From contig NW_003314265.1 of NCBI RefSeq assembly GCF_000143415.4, positions 3,716,443 to 3,780,442 of the forward strand: a stretch of DNA of 64,000 nucleotides. Direction: 5' to 3'. Shown here one piece after another: positions 44,472 to 59,538 of this stretch (position 1 is the first letter of the stretch; each line of letters begins with the position of its first letter). Source of the DNA: Selaginella moellendorffii (lineage: Eukaryota; Streptophyta; Lycopodiopsida; Selaginellales; Selaginellaceae). The translations under genes were made by a program, and so were the position numbers. The notes under the pieces were generated by a model. That model was not told the origin of the DNA, made no database searches, and saw only the letters and a program-made list of their open reading frames with translations.

Positions 44472-46572
44472 AACATTACCTAGTGGCGCAAACAATCGGC
44501 CCTGCGTGATTGCCGTGCCTTCTCTGCAGAAAAAGGCTCCGAATGGGCTTTTTCATCCGCCCTAACTTGGGAATCACAAGCTCCATCTGCCGATGTAACA
44601 ACCAAAAAGAAACATTGAGCACCGCCACCAGCTGCAAGCCTTGAATGCCGCGAGCACCAGCGACCTCTGGAGAAATCTCTCGGTTCCCCGATGCACGAGT
44701 TGTAGAAGCGCTTCCTGCCCCAGCACCTCCCGGATCCATGAGCTATAGAAGTGTTTCCCTGATCATCGATTGGGAGCTGCTCTTGTTGCCTGCGCCACAG
44801 GTTGTCGCGGTCCTTGATCGAGCTCCCAGTGCGGAATTTGGCGTCCAGCTTGCTGGGTTCGTCTTGTAGCGCTTGCTCTTTGGTGCAACAGATCTAGAAA
44901 AAAGTGACTTCTCGGAGGATCATCAAAGCATTTTCAAGAGAAAGATCTGCCCAAGAAATGGTAGCCGATGACGTGGCGCGCTGCCAACCCAAGTGGAGCG
45001 TCACATCAACATTGGTTGTTTACTACTCATTCTACATGACAATATTATGGAGCAAACATCTCTTCAGCTTTCTGAAGAAATTTGTTCTTCGACGTGATGG
45101 GTTTGTGCTTAGCGATGTTATGGCTGAAACTAGCTGTCAGTTACTTAGGATTAAACATGCATTCAACAGCGCACACTGCAGTATGTGTGGGGTGAGCTGA
45201 TCTATGACACTGTCTCTTGGTTTAAATTCTCGCATGTTGAATTCTACAAATGAGTCAACGAAAGTTAATGTAGCGTTGGGAGGACAAATCAACAAGCACT
45301 ACCTCCAGAAATACCATTTATGTTACTTTCATGTGTTGATCAACAAATACAGTAGACCTGAAACAGGAGGTTCAAGAAAAGGAAAAACCCCTTGGAAGTT
45401 ATTTTACTAACCTTGAAGTAGGGATGTTATATATCAGGATGCCTAAGCATTTTTCCATGGTATTCATGATGGTAGAACTTATAATGTTCTCAATGTTTAT
45501 CCTAGTGTGAGCAACAATTCTACCCATAATGTTCATGTCAATGTGCGTGGAGTTAAGGATGTCAGCATACTATCAGTTCAGTGAACTAACTTTTACATGA
45601 AAATATGAATACTTATGAAACTTGAACATAGAATATTTACCTCATTCATCATAGCCAATTAGAAATTGTCATCTTTTGTATATTTAGTAGCTCTTGTAGT
45701 AGGATCACTGAATGGCTCAATCACAGGGTTTTGCAGGAACTTTATCCCATGTATGTATGTTATCTGATAGCTTGCCAAGTTGCACACGAACAAGCTCTAG
45801 ATGGATCCATGAATTTGACTTCACCCATGTTGAGTGCCCCACATGTGGGAGCTAATCCGATGTTTAAGATAGTCTTGGACATTCGAGTTGACAATGTTGA
45901 CCTATCTATTAGTCAAATGCTAGCTAAAACTGAATGTGAAAGTCAAAATGCTAGATGATATTTCCAAATACTTACAATCAGCTGAAACTAGGCATTTGTG
46001 CTCAAGACAAAGCTCATAACAGCAAGAAGAATGATTGATGGGACTTTTGCCAAAGCTTACCCGGTGCTACTGGAGCATATTCTGTAAGGAAGTGGATATG
46101 TTGGCCAGTAGGGAGTGGAGTCCAGGTGTGATTCAGCCGGGCAAAAGGGACTTGTATACGACATTCAACCGTATTAATCTTACCTCTGTAACTTTGGATA
46201 TACCAAAGCATAACGGGCGAGGATTTGAACTGTACTTTCAACAAGCTATGACCAACGTAGCTGTTTCATAGACATAAGCCCGTGTGGTTTTGTGTCATGG
46301 TTTCTTGTGTTGATCTTCTAGTGACTTGCAGATTTCTCTATGAGTTCGCCCTCGATCAATATCTAGGTCTTGCTGAAAACTGCAGGCAAAAATTTCTCAA
46401 CTATCTATCGAAGTTCAAGTTGCTGAGGGATGGCAGCTGAAAATCTCAAGAAAATGAAAAGAAAGAATGGACACCTGCTGGGAAACCACTGCTTTTGGTG
46501 AGGACTTTCACCTTAGTCATATCATTCTGGTACCTCAGAGCTTCTTCGCTGCCTTAAAAAAATGATGAGACT
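44472..46572. repeat. Unit 3 spacer repeat, right part
   Basis: Continues the spacer interrupted at 38456. Standard orientation and nearly full length, ending with CAACTATCTATCGAAGTTCA and GGACTTTCACCTTAGTCATA. It lacks the gypsy pol relic present in the unit 1 and unit 5 spacers. No gene. Confidence 0.8.
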
Positions 46573-46847
46573 TTATATAATAAGAAGCTTCGTATGTCTT
46601 TCATATTGTGATTTTAAAAAGTTATATTGCTTAACAATACATTGCTGGACTTCCTCCCAGATTGTTAAACTTTTACGATCTTCTACGCAGCACACAGTCG
46701 GCTTGCCATGACATTTCGTACCTCTATATAATATTGTGATAAAATCTTTGCTTATCAAACTAAGATCCTTGTGAGCAAACATTTCTTGCAACTGTTTTAT
46801 TTGTGAGAATGAGAAAAAAATTGGTGCCTTTGACTACCCCCCAAGAC
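46573..46847 (-). repeat. DOX4 3'-flank repeat with recurrent short frame
   Basis: Minus-strand open stretch of 72 codons (46791-46573), MQEMFAHKDLSLISKDFITI and LTIWEEVQQCIVKQYNFLK, nearly the same as behind DOX2 and DOX3. Confidence 0.45.
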
Positions 46848-48029
46848 TCAAGCCACATAGACATTCTTCCCGGAGAAGTGCTCCGTGTACACCTCGTGCA
46901 TGTAATCCCTATAAGTCCTGCTGCGGTACTTTGCTGGACTGTCCCGGCTCACCAGCTCTGGAATCGGGCTGATCTCCGCGTCTAGTGACGGCCCCAGGAA
47001 CGCCCCAACGGACAGCCTTGAGCTCTTCGAGTTCACCATCACCCTGTGCAATATGCTCTTGTATCTCCCATTGCTGAGCTTCTGATACAAGACAATCAAC
47101 CAAGACAAAGATCAATCCACAGTTTCTCAAAACGTTTTCGACTGCTCGTACCTCTAGCTGATCGCCCATGTTGACCACCAGCATTCCCTCGAGTGGCCTC
47201 ACGTTGTACCAATCCTCGCCTTGCTTCAGCTGCAATCCCCCGACTCCATCCTGGAGCACAAACGTGAGGCCGCCGCTGTCAGTGTGGCCTTCCATGCCCA
47301 AGGCCTGCCTCGGGTTCGGGCAAGCCGGATAGAAGTTTGCTCTCGTCAGAAGAACCATGTCTGCGAATGCTTCCAGAAGACGGTTTGAGCGGAGGCCAAG
47401 TCCCTCGGACATGACCAACAGCATCCTCTTCCCGAGCTTGAAGATGTTTCTGGCGTACTCGGATCCAACGTCCCTGTTGCATATAGAGCGTCAGCAATCT
47501 AGAGCAATACCGTAATCAAGGAGCGAGAAACTGACTTGTAGCTGGCTGGGAACGCGGGCCAGGGGTGCGCTCCGAGGGACTCTTCCTTGAGCCACATCTG
47601 GAGGTGGTCGTGCCACTCGAGCTTCTCTTCTTTCGAAGGCATCATGCTGGTGCAGTAGCGGACGGGTGTGAAGATCTCCTCGGTGTAGTATCGCATCTTG
47701 TCCTCGCTGGGCGAGTTGAAGAACTCGAGAGCGCACCTCATCACATCCTCGGTGTGAATTCCGTGGTTCTTGAGCTGCAAGTCAGAAGAACAACAACTTA
47801 GCAAACATGTACTACAGGAAAAAGGTCTTTCTTGAAAACTTACGTAGAAAATTCCGTACTTTGTACAAGCGTCAACGAGATCCCTCTCGAAGCTCTCGCT
47901 TGCCACATCGACTATCGGCAGCACCGCGTACCGGGAGACATCGGCAGCTTCATTCGGCATCATGTATCTGTCTGGAACGCTGTCCAGCATCCCGTTGCAG
48001 CTGTCAACAAATGCCTTGATGCCAGCCAT
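46848..48029 (-). CDS. DOX4: 2-oxoglutarate/Fe(II)-dependent dioxygenase (B type)
   Basis: Four exons (48029-47844, 47774-47536, 47473-47152, 47081-46848) give 326 residues with no lesion. Catalytic set complete: EGHTDSGGLTFVLQD, LHRVMVN, SSRLSVGAFLGPS. Distinguishing residues include CNGMLDSVPDRYMMPNEAAD near the N-terminus (shared in part with DOX2, hence B type) and GIFYV at the first exon end. Intron 1 differs from all other copies near the donor (GTAAGTTTTCAAGAAAGACC). It pairs with the intact transporter MFS4, so unit 4 is the functional B unit. Confidence 0.93.
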
Positions 48030-48516
48030 GGATGGGACTGTGTAACCAAGAAAGCTTGAAAGATGAAAGATGGAAATGGAAATGTATGCTTGGATGCTAG
48101 GCTTTCTCAACTTTGAGATGCGGATATCAGTGTCCTCCCAGTGCCCTGCTTATATAGTTGCAAAAAATAAGATTTTCAGGTCGGCAGCACGAAGATGATA
48201 AAAATGTTACCATTGCGCCGATTCCGGATCCGCCCCCCGCTCAAGACCATTTTGTAGACTTTTCCGTACCCGTGACTTGACCAGCGTCCGCATCTGGCCC
48301 TGCCCCAGATCCACATCAAGCGTCAATGCTCAACTTAGTTGACCCACGACATAGAAAATTGGAGCCACGAAACTTCGGAATTGTCACGTTTTTGTATCGA
48401 ACAGGAAAGATCGTCCACGCAAGTCCGGTCGTGGCACGGACTGCAAAAACAAAAGCCTTTGCATAAAGGACGATGATTTTATAGAGCTTTCTTGTTACCT
48501 CACAGCGCTGGCGGCA
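48030..48516. promoter_or_regulatory. Shared DOX4/MFS4 promoter (B type)
   Basis: 487 bp. Very similar to the unit 2 promoter. TATATAA on the DOX side at about 48151-48157. Lacks the long A-type inverted repeat; a weak symmetric CATCTGGCCCTGCCCCAGAT takes its place. Confidence 0.6.
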
Positions 48517-50298
48517 ATGGCGCTAGCAATGGCCAAGGAACTCTTCTCCATCGCCAGCAATCGCTGGATCATCGCAGTGTCGGGCTTCTACCTGATAGCA
48601 ATCACCGGAGGCACGCTCACCAGCTTCAGCTTGTTCTCGCAAGAGCTCAAAGTCTCCCTGCATTACAAGCAAGAGTCCGTCAATACCATCAGTTTTTTCA
48701 AGGATCTCGGCACCAGCATGGCTTTCCTGGCCGGCTTGCTCAATGCGAGAGTCGGACCCCGTCTCACCATGCTCGTCTCCGCATTGCTCAACTTGTTCGG
48801 CTACACCATGGCCTGGCTCGCCATCACCCACCAGATTGCTCGTCCACCGGCATGGCAAATGAGCTTCTACATGTTTCTCGTCGGCGCCTCTGTAGGCTTT
48901 GCAGTCACGGCTGTCCTGTCGACCTGTGCCACGAACTTCCCCAAACATCACCAGGGGATGCTGCTGAGCTTGCTCGACGGCAGCAATGGCCTGGGAGCAA
49001 CCGCATTCGCGGTTGTGTTCCAGACTTTCTTCCAGTTCCACGCTCGCTCCTTTCTGCTCTTCCTGGGGCTGCTACCGACGTTCCTGTATCTGCTGCTTGG
49101 CCTCTTCCTCGGGCCCGTGCCTGTCGTCGAGAGGCCTGGCGACAAGTCCATTCTCAACTCGTTCCTCATCACCACTTTTGCCTTGGCGGGCTATCTCCTC
49201 GTCGTCACAGTCATCGAGGGGACCATACCGAGCAGGCTTCCAGACTCGGTGCCTTTGGTGTTCTTCGGGTTGATGCTGGTCATCGTCCTACCTCCGGTTG
49301 TTCTGGTTGTCCGAGCTGAGCTTCGATCACATTCGAACGGTGCTGGTGTTGTCGATCAACTGCAAAGCATCCAGACACCACCGCCAACTGAGAAGTCTGT
49401 CGATCAACTTGAAAGCATCCACGCACCACCGCCAACTGATAAGTCTGAAGCTCAGCTCGCGGATATGAATTCCACCCCGAGTGCTCTGCAAGTCGTCGAC
49501 CATTCTCCTTCTCAAGCTTCCGGCGCTGGCAGCTGCAGATGGTTCCAAGTCCCGGCGAGAGGTAAGGACTACAGGCTCGTCCACGCCTTGCTGAGCATCG
49601 ATATGTGGCTCATGCTCATCGCGACTTCCTGCGGCCTGGGAACCGTGTCCACCTTCTACAACAACTTGGGCCAGCTGAGCGCCTCCCTGGGATACTCCAC
49701 CGCAAGGATGAACATCTTCGTGGCTCTCCTCAACATCTGGGACTTCCTGGGAGCAATCGGCTGCGGCTTTGCGTCCGAGATACTCCTGCACAAGTTTGGC
49801 ATTGGACGGCCGTTCGTGTTCGCTGCGGTGGTCGGCTTTCTAGCGCTCGGCAACTTGCTCATCGCCTTGGGCCTTCCCGGCGCGCTGTACATCGGCTCCA
49901 TCATCATCGGCCTCGCCACCGGAGGCCAGTGGGCGGTGCTGTCGACCATCATCGCGGAGATCTTCGGGCTCAAGCACTATGGAGTTCTCCAGAGCTTCCC
50001 AAACATCGCAAAGGGGATTGGGACGTTCGTCCTATCGGTGGAAGTTGCGGGTGTGTTTTACGATCGGCAAGCCAGGAGATACCGGGGCCCCGACACGCTG
50101 GAGGCCGGGCTCTTGTGCCACGGTGCCAAGTGCTACAGCGAAACCTTCTTCGTCATGGCCGCTACCTGTTTGTTTGGGTGCGCCATCGCCGTGGTTTTCA
50201 GCTTGAGGTCCGCCAAGTTCTACCGTGCGGAGGTGAGGCCCAGGTTGATGAGAAAAGTTGCTCCTGCTACTGTTGACGATGGAGTCCAGTCATGCTAG
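48517..50298 (+). CDS. MFS4: nodulin-like/NFD4-type MFS transporter (B type)
   Basis: An uninterrupted intronless frame of 593 residues, longer than MFS3 (567). Membrane core as in MFS3. The difference lies mainly in the hydrophilic central linker. It contains a 48-bp tandem duplication (49351-49398 and 49399-49446) encoding two 16-residue blocks, VDQLQSIQTPPPTEKS and VDQLESIHAPPPTDKS. The C-terminus also differs (VAPATVDDGVQSC). Other B-type changes: GDKSILNSFLITTFALAGYL, GAGSCRWFQVPARG. The ATG at 48517 is the first in frame. Located directly upstream of the SRP54 gene, in the same orientation. Confidence 0.92.
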   Translation: MALAMAKELFSIASNRWIIAVSGFYLIAITGGTLTSFSLFSQELKVSLHYKQESVNTISFFKDLGTSMAFLAGLLNARVGPRLTMLVSALLNLFGYTMAWLAITHQIARPPAWQMSFYMFLVGASVGFAVTAVLSTCATNFPKHHQGMLLSLLDGSNGLGATAFAVVFQTFFQFHARSFLLFLGLLPTFLYLLLGLFLGPVPVVERPGDKSILNSFLITTFALAGYLLVVTVIEGTIPSRLPDSVPLVFFGLMLVIVLPPVVLVVRAELRSHSNGAGVVDQLQSIQTPPPTEKSVDQLESIHAPPPTDKSEAQLADMNSTPSALQVVDHSPSQASGAGSCRWFQVPARGKDYRLVHALLSIDMWLMLIATSCGLGTVSTFYNNLGQLSASLGYSTARMNIFVALLNIWDFLGAIGCGFASEILLHKFGIGRPFVFAAVVGFLALGNLLIALGLPGALYIGSIIIGLATGGQWAVLSTIIAEIFGLKHYGVLQSFPNIAKGIGTFVLSVEVAGVFYDRQARRYRGPDTLEAGLLCHGAKCYSETFFVMAATCLFGCAIAVVFSLRSAKFYRAEVRPRLMRKVAPATVDDGVQSC

Positions 50299-50577
50299 CA
50301 GAGCTTTCATCTTCCATTTTTTTTGGTTCCAAGCTGTACAAGAACCAATGATCACATGAAAGGCCAAACAATAAGAGTAGAATAGGATGCTTCCAGCGTT
50401 TTTCAAAAAATAGAACTGGCAAGAGCTTCCGGAGCGACCAAATGCTTTCTTTCTTTCCTGGAGGGCCGTGCATTTCAATCGGAGGGAAGAATGCTATCAT
50501 CCCAATGCTAGAAATACTCCAGCGCCAGAGCGCTTGGGATCGGATTCTTACCTCGATCGAACAGGATCACTACGCCC

Positions 50578-50632
50578 TTTTAGGGTTTTTCGCCCTTTTG
50601 ATTCAGTATTTAATTGGGCTTTTTTAGGGTTT
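50578..50632 (+). promoter_or_regulatory. Paired telo-box motifs before SRP54
   Basis: TTTTAGGGTTT occurs twice (50578-50588 and 50622-50632), 8-60 bp upstream of the SRP54 ATG. Telo boxes (AAACCCTAA type) are common in promoters of plant translation-related genes, which fits SRP54. Confidence 0.6.
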
Positions 50633-50640
50633 ACTCGACA

Positions 50641-54005
<3,365 letters not shown>

Positions 54006-54084
54006 CCTTAACTAACAGCTAAAACCGCAAAAAGATGAAAAATCAAGCTAAGTACTAACCAAGAGCGACTCCAGGCCCTTGACA

Positions 54085-55560
54085 GTGGTTCAACTTGCTG
54101 CAAGATTTGATACAGTGCTTTCCACTGAACAATAATCCCCTTAAATAAACCACATACCGTAAGATGGGGAAAACGGATTAATACGAAATCATCCACTTTA
54201 TACTTTATAGGTGGACGATAATGGGAGTTGTAGTGCCATTGTTGTTCCATTTGTATGCAGCCTAAATGCTCGACAAACTCTATTGAACAAGTGGAAGAAT
54301 GTTCGTCAAATATTGATCTCACGATTTAGCATTAGCAGCTCATAGCAATTGCGAAGGTAAACCCAACTCTGTTGGTAATATTGGATCATGACTATATAAG
54401 AGTTTATATGGTGAAGCACCAACAGAACTCTGCACCCCTGTGACATATGCATACCGAAGAGACGGAAAATAACCATCTCAATTCGAATGCTGAAAGTTCA
54501 CATATTCGCAATCATCCCTTTGAATGTCCAAACAAGTCGTTCCACGAAACTATCTAATTGTGGATGATAAGCACTCATGAAAGTGTGGCGTATCCCCAAC
54601 CAAGATGTCAAAACATGAAATGCCTCAGCCATAAATGCGAGACCATTATCCGAAAGAATCTGCTCTGGATAAGAATGCTAGAACACCACTCAATTGAGGA
54701 GGAAGTATCCAAAAACAGTTGTAAAGGCGTTAGTAAGAACACTAACTTCAACCCAACAAGTCAAATAATCAGAAGCAATAATAACATATTCATTGCTAGC
54801 AATCAACCGTGGAAAAAGTCCTATAAGATCAAATACTACCAACTTAAACGGAGAAATTGCAATTAACTCTAACGGTCCTTCTGGAGCATGAGGGGGAGTA
54901 TTACGAATTTAGCATCAAACGCAGCTATGTATATGCTAGATAACATTACATCATATTTCAGGCTAATAGAAATACCTGTGTAACTTCTCGATCACACGAC
55001 GATGTCCCATATGCCCACCTAAAACAAGAGAATTGTGGTAGGCATGGAGAAACCGCAAAATAAAGACAGAAGGCACCACCAGCTGTAAATGACCATTAGG
55101 ATCCGTCCCCACAAAGTAAAGAAGGCCATCTTCAAAGCGTTACTAAGAATACAAATGTCAGAATGGCAAGTCATTAGCAAGTTATACAAGATTCTTAAAC
55201 CCATCTCGAATCCTTCATATCCATGGCTCAAGTTTTTGAGCCTCGCGAACCTCATCAATAAAAGGTAAATCCTGCTCTGCACCTTGCGAACACTGAACGT
55301 CGAGTATAGCAACTGCCGACGGCATAGAATCCTCGTTTAAAAACTCCACAGACGCCGGAATAACAAGCTCATTATAAATATAAGAAGATAGTGGAGAAAG
55401 AAGAGGAGTTTGAGAAAGGGCATTAGCATTAGCCATAAAACTCTCAAAGCAATGAATAACATCAAAATTATATATCTGAAACTTCAAAACTCATCAAGCA
55501 GAAAATAGAAATTTTTGCCTGCAATTTTCAATAAGACCTAGATATTAATTGAGAAATCTA
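54085..55560 (-). mobile_element. Decayed Ty3/gypsy pol, inverted copy of 28051-29620
   Basis: The minus strand reads the same RNase H tail (KFQIYNFDVIHCFESFMANA), linker (LPFIDEVREAQKLEPWI) and integrase remnants in the same order as the left-hand copy, up to KYKVDDFVLIRFPHLTVCGL near 54140-54210. Stops and indels differ between the two copies, so neither is coding. Confidence 0.75.
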
Positions 55561-57470
55561 CAAGTCACCAGAAAATCAACACAAGAAACCATGACACAAA
55601 ACCACACAGGCTTATGTTTATGAAATAGCTATGTTAATCATAGCTTTAGTTCAAATCCTCACCTGTTATGCTTTGGTGTATCCAAAGTTACAGAGGTAAG
55701 ATTAATATGGTTGAATGTCGTATACAAGTCCCTTTTGCTGGCTGAATCACACCTGGACTCCACTCCCTACTGGCCAACATATCCACTTCCTTACAGAATA
55801 TGCTCCAGTAGCACTGGGTAAGCTTTGGCAAAAGTGCCCATCAATCATTCTTCTTGCTGTTATGAGCTTTGTCTTGAGCACAAATGCTTAGTTTCAGCTG
55901 ATCCTTACAATTGTAAATATCTGGAAATATCATCTAGCATTTTGACTTTCGTATTCAGTTTTAACTAGCATTTGACTAATAGACAGGTCAACATTGTCAA
56001 CTCGAATGTCCAAGACTATCTTAACATTGGATTTGCTGCCACATGTGGGACACTCAACATGGGTGAAGTCAAATTCATGGATAACCATCTAGAGGTAGTT
56101 CGTGTGCAACTTGGCAAGCTATCAAATAATATACATACATAGGATGAAGTTCCGGCAAAACCCTGTGCTTGAGCCATTCAGTGATCCTACTACAAGAGCT
56201 ACTAAATATACAAAAGATGACAATTTCTAATCAAGTATTCATATTTTCATGTAAAAGTTAATTCACTAAACTGATAGTATGCTGACATCCTTAACTCCAC
56301 GCACATTGACATGAACATTATGGGTAGAATTGTTGCTCACACTAGGATAAACATTGAGAACATTATAAGTTCTACCATCATGAATACCATGGAATAATGC
56401 TTAGGCATCCTGATATATAACATCCCTACTTCAAGGTTAGTAAAATAGCTTCCAAGGGGTTTTTCGAACTTCTTGTTTCAGGTCTACTGTATTTGTTGAT
56501 CAACACATGAAAGTAACACAAATGGTATTTCTCGAGGTATTGCTTGTTGATTTGTCCTCCCAACGCTACATTGACTTTCGTTGACTCATTTGTAGAATTC
56601 AACATGCGAAAATTTAAACCCAGAGACAGTGTCATAGATCAGCTCACCCCCAACACGACACATACTGCAGTGTGCGGTGTTGAATGCATGTTTAATCCTA
56701 AGTAATTGACAGCTAGTTTCAGCCATAACATCGCTAAGCACAAACCCATCACTTCGAAGAACAAATTTCTTCCGAAAGCTGAAGAGATGTTTGCTGCATA
56801 ATATTGTCATGAAGAATGCGTAATAAACAACCAATGTTGATGTGGCGCTCCACGTGGGTTGGCAGCGCGGTACGTCATCGGCTACCATTTCTTAAGTTGT
56901 TTGGGCAGATCTTTCTCTTGAAAATGCTTTGTTGATTCTCCGAGAAATCACTTTTTTCTAGATCTGTTGCACCAAAGAGCAAGCGATACAAGACTAACCC
57001 AGCAAGCTGGACACCGAATTCCGCACTGGGAGCTCGATCAAGGACCGCCTGTGGCGCGGGCAACAAGAGCAGCTCCCAATCGAAGTAATGACCAGGGAAA
57101 CACTTTTATAGCTCTTGGATCCGGGAGGTGCTGGGACAGGAAGCGCTTCTACAACTCGTGCATCGGGGAATCGAGAGATTTCTCCAGAGATTTCTCGCTG
57201 GTGCTCGCGGCATTCAAGGCTTGCAGCTGGTGCCTCGGGCGGTGCTCAATGTTTCTTTTTGGTTGTTACATCGGCAGATGGAGCTTGTGATTCCCAAGTT
57301 AGGGCAGATGAAAAAGCCCATTCGGAGCCTTTTTCTGCGGAGAAGCATTAGCACAGCAATCACGCAGGGCCGATTGTTTGCGCCACTAGGTAATGTTGAT
57401 ATTAACTTCGCTTTTTACTGCATGGTTTGGTTTGGCACAATGGATGAAAATGGAAAACCAAGAAGCTTGA
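55561..57470. repeat. Unit 5 spacer repeat (inverted orientation)
   Basis: Reverse-complement of the spacer family, collinear with units 3 and 6 and without the local inversion seen in unit 1. It shares with unit 1 the extra AGAAATCTCTGG near the CACCAGCG site, which units 2, 3 and 6 lack. No gene. Confidence 0.78.
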
Positions 57471-57474
57471 ATGG

Positions 57475-57640
57475 ATTAAAGTACCATAATTGGTGCTTTC
57501 CACACAACTAGGCGGGAGTAAACGATGGTCAAGCAGGGCACAGAGCTCATGGAACATGGATCCTAGGGCAAGCGGCGCATTGCGGGATCGCTCATCCATT
57601 CACGAGGTAAGAATCATCTTTAGCTTGGGTGGATTTGGCG
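57475..57640 (-). pseudogene. SRP54 exon-2 relic behind MFS5
   Basis: Reverse-complement of GAGTAAACGATGGTCAAGCA, GGCACAGAGCTCATGGAACA and CGAGGTAAGAATC: the same relic as behind the other transporters, in the inverted unit. Confidence 0.72.
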
Positions 57641-57767
57641 CTGGAGTGTCTTGTTTAGCTCACTCTAGGAGAAACCATTCGGTCTCTCTTGCGACTTCTT
57701 TTGCTTAAGACGCGCTCATATTTTTCTTTCCTTTTCTTGTGTAGCTTAAAAAAAATGCAAGACTCTG

Positions 57768-59538
57768 CTAGCATGCATCGTCAACAACAGCAGCAACTTT
57801 TCTCGTCAAGCTGGGCCTCACCTCCGCACTGTAGAACTTGGCGGACCTCAAGCTGAGAGCCACGGCGATGGCACACCCAAACAAACAGGTGGCGGCCATG
57901 ACGAAGAACGTTTCCCTGTAGCACTTGGCACCGTGGCACAAGAGCGAGGCCTCCAGCGTGTCAGGGCCCCGGTATCTCCTGGCTTGCCGATCGTAGAACA
58001 CACCCGCAACTTCCACCGACAGGACATACGTCCCAATCCCCTTTGCAACGTTTGGGAAGCTCTGGAGAACTCCATAGTGCTTGAGCCCGAAGATCTCCGC
58101 GATGATGGTCGACAGCACCGCCCACTGGCCTCCGGTGGCGAGGCCGATGATGATGGAGCCGATGTACAGCGCGCCGGGAAGGCCCAAGGCGATGAGCAAG
58201 TTGCCGAGCGCTAGAAAGCCGACGACCGCAGCGAACACGAACGGCCGTCCAATGCCAAACTTGTGGAGGAGTATCTCGGACACGAAGCCGCAACCGATTG
58301 CTCCCAGGAAGTCCCAGAGGTTGAGGAGAGCCACGAAGATGTTCATCCTTGCGGTGGAGTATCCCAGGGAGGCGCTCAGCTGGCCCAAGTTGTTGTAGAA
58401 GGTGGACACGGTTCCCAGGCCGCAGGAAGTCGCGATGAGCATGAGCCACATATCGATGCTCAGCAAGGCGTGGACGAGTCTGTAGTCCTTCCCTCTCGCT
58501 GGAACTTGGAACCATCTGTGGATGCCAGCGCCGGAAGCTTGAGAAGGAGAATGGTCGACGACTTGCTGGAACTTCGAACCATCTGTGGATGCCAGCGCCG
58601 GAAGCTTGAGAAGGAGAATGGTCGACGACTTGCAGAGAACTAGGGGTGGAATTCATATCCGCGAGCTGAGCTTCAGAGTTATGACATGGCGGTATGCTTT
58701 CGACAGCACCAGCACTGTTCGAATGTGATCGAATCTTAGCTCGGACAACCAGAGCAACTGGAAGTAGGACGATGAGCAGCATCAAACCAAAGAACACCAA
58801 AGGCACCGAGTCTGGAAGCCTGCTCGGTATGGTCCCCTCGATGACTGTGACGACGAGGAGATAGGCAGCTAAGGCAAAGGTGGTGATGAGGAACGAGCGG
58901 AGAATGGACTTGTCGCTGGACTTCTCGATGACAGGCACGGGCCCGAGGAAGAGGCCAAGCAGCAGATACAGGAACGTAGGTAGCAGCCCCAGGAAGAGCA
59001 GAAAGGAGCGAGCGTGGAACTGGAAGAAAGTCTGGAACACAACCGCGAATGCGGTTGCTCCCAGGCCATTGCTGCCGTCGAGCAAGCTCAGCAGCATCCC
59101 CTGGTGGTGTTTCGGGAAGTTTGTGGCACAGGTGGTCAGAACAGCCGTGACTGCAAAGCCTACGGAGGCGCCGACGAGAAACATATAGAAGCTCATTTGC
59201 CATGCCGGTGGACGAGCAATCTGGTGAGTGATGGCGAGCCAGGCCATGGTGTAGCCGAACAGGTTGAGCAATGCGGAGACGAACATGGTGAGACGGGGGC
59301 CGACTCTCGCATTGAGCAAGCCGGCCAGGAAAGCCATGCTAGTGCCGAGATCCTTGAAGAAGCTGATGGTATTGACGGACTCTTGCTTGTAATGCAGGGA
59401 GATTTTGAGCTCCTGTGAGAACAAGCTGAAGCTGGTGAGCGTGCCTCCGGTGATTGCTATCAGGTAGAAGCCCGAGACTGCGACGATCCAGCGATTGCTG
59501 GCGATGGAGAAGAGTTCCTTGGCCATTGCTAGCGCCAT
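57768..59538 (-). pseudogene. MFS5: transporter copy broken by a 67-bp tandem duplication
   Basis: Starts at 59538 and matches MFS1 and MFS3 closely through the Nodulin-like half. In the central linker a 67-bp segment is present twice (58568-58634 and 58501-58567), differing at two positions. As 67 is not a multiple of three, the frame is lost after GAGIHRWFEVPASR. The second half (SIDMWLMLIATSCGLGTVST to AAVVDDAC) remains open in another frame. The A-type N-terminus lacks the 2-bp insertion of MFS1, so the two inverted partners were inactivated independently. Confidence 0.88.
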
